Assembly (NCBI GenBank): GCA_017555445.1
Contig: JAFZGK010000103.1
Coordinates: 1 to 10,150, forward strand
DNA length: 10,150 nt
Direction: 5' to 3'
Origin: Bacteroidales bacterium
GTDB taxonomy: Bacteria > Bacteroidota > Bacteroidia > Bacteroidales > UBA932
The notes below the pieces were generated by a model. The model was not told where the DNA came from, did not search any database, and saw nothing but the letters and a program-made list of their open reading frames with translations. The position numbers were made by a program, and so were the translations under genes. Below are positions 6,799 to 10,150 of this stretch, in pieces; positions within the stretch are counted from its first letter, which is position 1, and each line of letters starts with the position of its first letter.

Positions 6799-8694
6799 TT
6801 ACTGCTCGTCAACGCCCTGGTCGTCTGCTCCGCCCTGAGGACCTGCCTGTCCGTTGAAAGGACCCTGAGCACCTGGCTGAGGACCTGCCTGAGCAGCCTT
6901 TGCCATGTCCTCTGAAGCTGCATGCCATGCTGCTTCGAGCTCTGCGTTATACTTGTCGATGTCAGCGATGTTCTGAGCCTTCACTGCCTCCTTGAGTGAG
7001 TTCATTGCGTTCTCGATAGCTGCCTTCTTCTCTGCAGGAATCTTGTCGCCGTACTCCTTGAGGTTCTTCTCAGTCTGGAAGCACATGCCGTCAGCATTGT
7101 TGATCTTGTCGATACGCTCCTTCTCGGCCTTGTCAGCAGCCTCGTTAGCCTTAGCCTCGTCTCTCATTCTCTGGATCTCAGCATCTGAAAGTCCTGATGA
7201 AGCCTCGATGCGGATGTTCTGCTCCTTGCCTGTAGCCTTATCCTTAGCAGATACGTTGAGGATACCGTTAGCGTCGATATCGAATGTAACCTCGATCTGA
7301 GGTACACCTCTTGGAGCTGGTGCGATACCGTCGAGGATGAAGTTTCCGATAAGCTTGTTGTCCTTTGCCATTGGACGCTCACCCTGGAGTACGTGTACGT
7401 CTACAGCTGGCTGGTTGTCAGCGGCAGTAGAGAATACCTGTGACTTCTTTGTAGGGATTGTTGTGTTAGCCTCGATAAGCTTTGTCATCACGCCGCCGAG
7501 AGTCTCGATACCGAGTGAAAGCGGAGTAACGTCGAGGAGAAGCACGTCCTTCACATCACCTGCAAGCACACCGCCCTGGATAGCAGCACCCATTGCTACA
7601 ACCTCGTCTGGGTTCACGCTCTTGTTAGGAGCCTTTCCGAAGAATTTCTCTACAACTGCCTGGATAGCAGGGATACGTGTAGAACCACCTACGAGGAGAA
7701 CCTCGTTGATGTCTGATGCTGTAAGACCTGCATCCTGAAGAGCCTTGCGGCATGGCTCTACTGTTCTCTGGATGAGAGAGTCGGCAAGCTGCTCGAACTT
7801 TGCTCTTGTAAGAGTCTTTACAAGGTGCTTTGGCATGCCGTCTACAGGCATGATGTAAGGGAGGTTGATTTCAGTTGAAGTCTGGCTTGAGAGTTCGATC
7901 TTAGCCTTCTCAGCAGCTTCCTTGAGTCTCTGGAGAGCCATAGGGTCCTTCTTGAGGTCGATGCCGCCGTTCTCAGCTGCGAACTCAGCTGCGAGCCAGT
8001 CGATGATCACCTGGTCGAAGTCGTCACCACCGAGGTGAGTGTCACCATTGGTAGAAAGAACCTCGAATACGCCGTCGCCAAGGTCCATGATAGAAATATC
8101 GAATGTACCGCCACCGAGGTCGTATACTGCGATCTTCATATCCTTATTCTGCTTGTCAAGACCATATGCAAGAGCTGCAGCTGTAGGCTCGTTGATGATA
8201 CGCTTTACCTCAAGACCTGCAATCTGACCTGCCTCCTTGGTAGCCTGGCGCTGTGAGTCAGAGAAGTATGCAGGAACTGTAATTACAGCCTCAGTCACTT
8301 CCTGGCCGAGATATTCCTCAGCAGTCTTCTTCATCTTCTGGAGAATCATTGCTGAGATCTCCTGTGGAGAGTAGAGGCGGCCGTCGATGTCAACACGTGG
8401 AGTGTCGTTGTCACCCTTCACTACCTTGTATGGCATGCGTGCGATGTCGCTTGTTACCTGGCTGTACTTTTCACCCATGAATCTCTTGATAGAGAAGATG
8501 GTCTTATGAGGATTGGTGATAGCCTGACGCTTTGCAGGGTTACCGATCTTTCTCTCACCGCCATCGGTGAATGCCACTACTGATGGAGTGGTGCGCTGTC
8601 CCTCGTTATTGATGATGACGGTAGGTTCATTACCTTCCATCACTGCCACACATGAGTTTGTGGTTCCAAGGTCAATTCCAATGATTTTTCCCAT
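6799..8694 (-). CDS. dnaK: Molecular chaperone DnaK (Hsp70)
   Basis: A complete 631-residue Hsp70, the ATP-driven cytoplasmic chaperone that works with DnaJ and GrpE. The start is fixed by [21 protein letters not shown]. An upstream in-frame extension to 8787 is rejected because it translates a dispersed repeat and intergenic DNA. The nucleotide-binding domain covers residues 1-383, with phosphate loop 1 DLGTTNS (8-14), phosphate loop 2 DLGGGTFD and the adenosine motif GGSTRIPA. The allosteric linker VLLLDVTP begins at V384. The substrate-binding beta-domain runs to about 500, and the helical lid to about 600. The tail is rich in Gly, Pro and Gln and ends DDQGVDEQ, not the D-x-D-F-E-E-V-K type end that I expect of bacterial DnaK. 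No grpE or dnaJ is adjacent, which is not unusual in this phylum. No CIRCE operator was seen upstream. Confidence 0.98.
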   Translation of the reverse strand: MGKIIGIDLGTTNSCVAVMEGNEPTVIINNEGQRTTPSVVAFTDGGERKIGNPAKRQAITNPHKTIFSIKRFMGEKYSQVTSDIARMPYKVVKGDNDTPRVDIDGRLYSPQEISAMILQKMKKTAEEYLGQEVTEAVITVPAYFSDSQRQATKEAGQIAGLEVKRIINEPTAAALAYGLDKQNKDMKIAVYDLGGGTFDISIMDLGDGVFEVLSTNGDTHLGGDDFDQVIIDWLAAEFAAENGGIDLKKDPMALQRLKEAAEKAKIELSSQTSTEINLPYIMPVDGMPKHLVKTLTRAKFEQLADSLIQRTVEPCRKALQDAGLTASDINEVLLVGGSTRIPAIQAVVEKFFGKAPNKSVNPDEVVAMGAAIQGGVLAGDVKDVLLLDVTPLSLGIETLGGVMTKLIEANTTIPTKKSQVFSTAADNQPAVDVHVLQGERPMAKDNKLIGNFILDGIAPAPRGVPQIEVTFDIDANGILNVSAKDKATGKEQNIRIEASSGLSDAEIQRMRDEAKANEAADKAEKERIDKINNADGMCFQTEKNLKEYGDKIPAEKKAAIENAMNSLKEAVKAQNIADIDKYNAELEAAWHAASEDMAKAAQAGPQPGAQGPFNGQAGPQGGADDQGVDEQ

Positions 8695-8731
8695 AATTGT
8701 ATTTCTTTTATTTAATTTATATTCTTGTTTC

Positions 8732-8759
8732 AGATCCCTCGACTTCGCTCGGGATGACA
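8732..8759 (-). repeat. Dispersed repeat copy in the dnaK leader
   Basis: Read on the minus strand it begins TGTCATCCCGAGCGAAG and ends GAGGGATCT. This is a dispersed intergenic repeat seen in many Bacteroidota and other genomes, whose spurious translation gives the familiar peptide SSRAKSRDL. It ends 37 bases before the dnaK ATG, so it probably lies in the 5' untranslated leader. Recognition is from memory of the repeat, not from a search. Confidence 0.7.
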
Positions 8760-8831
8760 CTATAGCGTTGTGCTGTAGCGACGCCAAGGTATTAACGAAA
8801 GCTGTGCCAATGCGCAGAATTAAAAAATATA

Positions 8832-8878
8832 TGTCAAAATGTCAGTTTTTCCATGACAACCCGACCGAAATGATGACA
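8832..8878. promoter_or_regulatory. Cluster of TGTCA/TGACA words upstream of dnaK
   Basis: TGTCA occurs at 8832-8836 and 8840-8844, and its complement TGACA at 8854-8858 and 8874-8878. The outer pair extends to an 8-base inverted repeat, ATATGTCA (8829-8836) and TGACATAT (8874-8881). The arrangement of direct and inverted copies is operator-like and is placed where the promoters of dnaK and the divergent gene should be. A regulatory role is inference. Confidence 0.4.
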
Positions 8879-8885
8879 TATTTGC

Positions 8886-8893
8886 TAATTTTG
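8886..8893 (+). promoter_or_regulatory. Possible -7 promoter element for the pseudouridine synthase
   Basis: TAATTTTG fits the Bacteroidota -7 consensus TANNTTTG and lies 54 bases before the ATG at 8948. No TTTG-type -33 element stands at the usual spacing, so the call is tentative. Confidence 0.35.
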
Positions 8894-8903
8894 CACCCGC
8901 ATC

Positions 8904-8940
8904 TGTCATTCCGAGTCAAGCAAGTCTGGCCGGGAAATCT
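8904..8940 (+). repeat. Degenerate dispersed repeat copy before the pseudouridine synthase
   Basis: It begins TGTCATTCCGAG and ends GGGAAATCT, matching the ends of the copy at 8732-8759 but with a longer, diverged middle. The first 12 bases match the start of that copy at 11 of 12 positions in inverted orientation. It ends 7 bases before the ATG at 8948. Confidence 0.5.
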
Positions 8941-8947
8941 TTTAACT

Positions 8948-9655
8948 ATGGTATATAGAGAACTTACAACAGAGGAATTCAATGACCTCGCTTCAAGAAT
9001 CCTTTATGAGGACAACCACCTTCTCGTCGTCAACAAGAAGGTAGGGGAGATTGTGCAGGGCGACAAGACCGGTGACGAACCGTTGAGCGAGAAGTACAAG
9101 GTGTTCATAGCTCAGCGTGATGCCAAGCCGGGACAAGTATTCATGGGCCTGCCCCATCGTCTGGACCGACCGGTAAGCGGTATAACTGTACTTGCCAAGA
9201 CATCGAAGGCTCTCGAACGTCTCAATGCCATGTTCCGTGATTCGGATGTACATAAATTCTATTGGGCTCTTGTCTGCAATGCTCCGCAGCCGCAGGAAGG
9301 ATATCTGGAGGATATGTTATGGCGTAATGAAAAGCAGAACAAATCATATGTATGCCGTCCTGGCGCCGCCCGCAAGGATGCGAAGCTCGCGAAGTTGAAC
9401 TATAAGCAGATCGGCAAGACGGACAGGTATCATCTTGTTGAAGTTGAATTGCTTACCGGACGTCATCATCAGATCCGCTGCCAGTTGTCAAATCTTGGAT
9501 GCCCGATCAAAGGTGATCTCAAATATGGTGCACCGCGCTCAAATCCTGACGGGGGCATTTCCCTTCACGCCCGTCGCATAACTTTCACTCATCCGGTAAA
9601 AAAGGAGCAGATGACAGTCGAGGCTCCTGTACCATCTGCATGGAAGGGTATATAA
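8948..9655 (+). CDS. RluA-family RNA pseudouridine synthase
   Basis: A 235-residue enzyme that should convert uridine to pseudouridine in rRNA or tRNA. ATG 8948 is chosen because the family sequence begins soon after (ILYEDNHLLVVNKKVGEIV). The open frame extends back to 8567, but that part is antisense to dnaK and crosses a dispersed repeat. The active-site motif GLPHRLDRPVSGITVLAKT is intact, with catalytic Asp73. The second family motif, LLTGRHHQIRCQL, and the C-terminal HARRITFTHPV are also present. It lacks an N-terminal S4 RNA-binding domain, so it is a short single-domain member; the exact target base cannot be read from sequence. It is transcribed away from dnaK and appears monocistronic, with 126 bases before the transketolase gene. 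Confidence 0.93.
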   Translation: MVYRELTTEEFNDLASRILYEDNHLLVVNKKVGEIVQGDKTGDEPLSEKYKVFIAQRDAKPGQVFMGLPHRLDRPVSGITVLAKTSKALERLNAMFRDSDVHKFYWALVCNAPQPQEGYLEDMLWRNEKQNKSYVCRPGAARKDAKLAKLNYKQIGKTDRYHLVEVELLTGRHHQIRCQLSNLGCPIKGDLKYGAPRSNPDGGISLHARRITFTHPVKKEQMTVEAPVPSAWKGI

Positions 9656-9736
9656 GAAATATGTCACTCTGGAATTAAAATTGAAAATATTCATACTTTG
9701 TTGCGCTGCGTTATAGTAAATGTGGCGCATTTTTAT

Positions 9737-9744
9737 TACATTTG
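9737..9744 (+). promoter_or_regulatory. Possible -7 promoter element for transketolase
   Basis: TACATTTG fits the Bacteroidota consensus TANNTTTG and lies 37 bases before the ATG at 9782, in an AT-rich gap. A TTTG at 9697-9700 is too far away (36 bases) to be the ordinary -33 partner, so confidence is moderate. Confidence 0.4.
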
Positions 9745-9781
9745 TAAGATTTTAAATCAGAATGATAAAAAACACATAGAT

Positions 9782-10150
9782 ATGAACGACAACAAAGTAA
9801 TGAACCTCGCAGCTGACAATATCCGTATATTGGCAGCATCAATGGTAGAAAAAGCTAAATCAGGACATCCGGGCGGTGCCATGGGTGGAGCGGATTTTAT
9901 CAATGTGCTTTACTCGGAGTATCTCATCAACGACCCTGAAAAACCTCTTTGGGAGGGCCGTGACCGCTTTTTCCTTGATCCGGGACATATGTCGCCTATG
10001 CTTTATGCACAGCTTGCATTCACCGGAAAGTTCACTATTGATGAACTCAAGGAGTTCCGTCAGTGGGGTTCACCTACTCCTGGTCACCCGGAAGTGAATT
10101 TCGAGCGTGGCATCGAGAATACTTCGGGACCTCTCGGTCAGGGTCATGTC
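9782..10150 (+). CDS. tkt: Transketolase, N-terminal part cut by the window end
   Basis: The first 123 codons of a thiamine-diphosphate transketolase, which moves two-carbon ketol units between sugar phosphates in the non-oxidative pentose phosphate pathway. ATG 9782 opens MNDNKVMNLAADNIRILAA, the usual start. The family motifs appear in order: KSGHPGGAMGGAD with His29, RDRFFLDPGHMSPMLYA with His69, and TSGPLGQGHV at residues 114-123. These correspond to the substrate- and cofactor-contacting N-terminal region. Full-length members are about 670 residues, so most of the gene lies beyond the window. The frame stays open to the last base. It probably has its own promoter in the gap after the pseudouridine synthase. 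Confidence 0.95.
   Translation, partial: MNDNKVMNLAADNIRILAASMVEKAKSGHPGGAMGGADFINVLYSEYLINDPEKPLWEGRDRFFLDPGHMSPMLYAQLAFTGKFTIDELKEFRQWGSPTPGHPEVNFERGIENTSGPLGQGHV

Noticed and set aside
8695..8787. N-terminal extension of DnaK by 31 residues
   Set aside because: It translates a dispersed intergenic repeat (SSRAKSRDL) and non-coding leader; DnaK begins at [14 protein letters not shown].
8567..8947. In-frame extension of the pseudouridine synthase back to 8567
   Set aside because: It runs antisense to dnaK and through a dispersed repeat; family similarity begins only after ATG 8948.
8695..8947. CIRCE operator or a clear TTTG/TANNTTTG promoter for dnaK
   Set aside because: No CIRCE sequence was seen. 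The near matches TACCTTGG and TAATTCTG on the minus strand each have a mismatch and no correctly spaced -33 element.
9702..9735. Possible terminator TGCGC ... GCGCA followed by TTTTTATT after the pseudouridine synthase gene
   Set aside because: The stem is only 5 bases with an 18-base loop, and it overlaps the likely transketolase promoter area; too weak to call.

Overview
The window looks like a chromosomal segment of a Bacteroidota bacterium, most likely a gut-type Bacteroidales. The signs are BACON/leucine-rich-repeat lipoproteins, a Bacteroidales-style subtilase, a DUF1573 protein, short signal peptides ending in a lipobox cysteine, an almost complete lack of Shine-Dalgarno sequences, TANNTTTG-like promoter sequences, and a dispersed repeat of the GTCATYCCGAG...GGRATCT kind. 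I cannot name genus or species.

Positions 1-6709 hold five tightly packed plus-strand genes with gaps of 14, 3, 1 and 13 bases, so probably one operon. They encode the C-terminal 600 residues of a leucine-rich-repeat protein that starts before the window, a BACON plus LRR lipoprotein, a lipoprotein subtilisin-family (S8) protease with a complete catalytic tetrad, an exported DUF1573 protein, and a small lipocalin-like lipoprotein. All four proteins whose N-terminus is visible carry export signals, so this is a cell-envelope module: large binding-type repeat proteins made together with a protease. Its target is unknown. A perfect 22-bp-arm hairpin with A and T tracts closes the operon and can also serve the converging dnaK.

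Positions 6799-8694 (minus strand) hold a complete dnaK. The 253-base region between dnaK and the divergent pseudouridine synthase contains two degenerate copies of a dispersed repeat in inverted orientation, one in front of each gene. Between them lies a cluster of four TGTCA/TGACA words that could be regulatory.

Positions 8948-9655 hold a short RluA-family pseudouridine synthase. A 126-base AT-rich gap with a promoter-like sequence follows, and then the first 123 codons of a transketolase that runs off the window. The dnaK, pseudouridine synthase and transketolase genes are ordinary housekeeping genes. The envelope/protease operon and the dnaK upstream region are the parts that merit a second look. 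No tRNA, rRNA, CRISPR array, insertion sequence or phage gene was seen.
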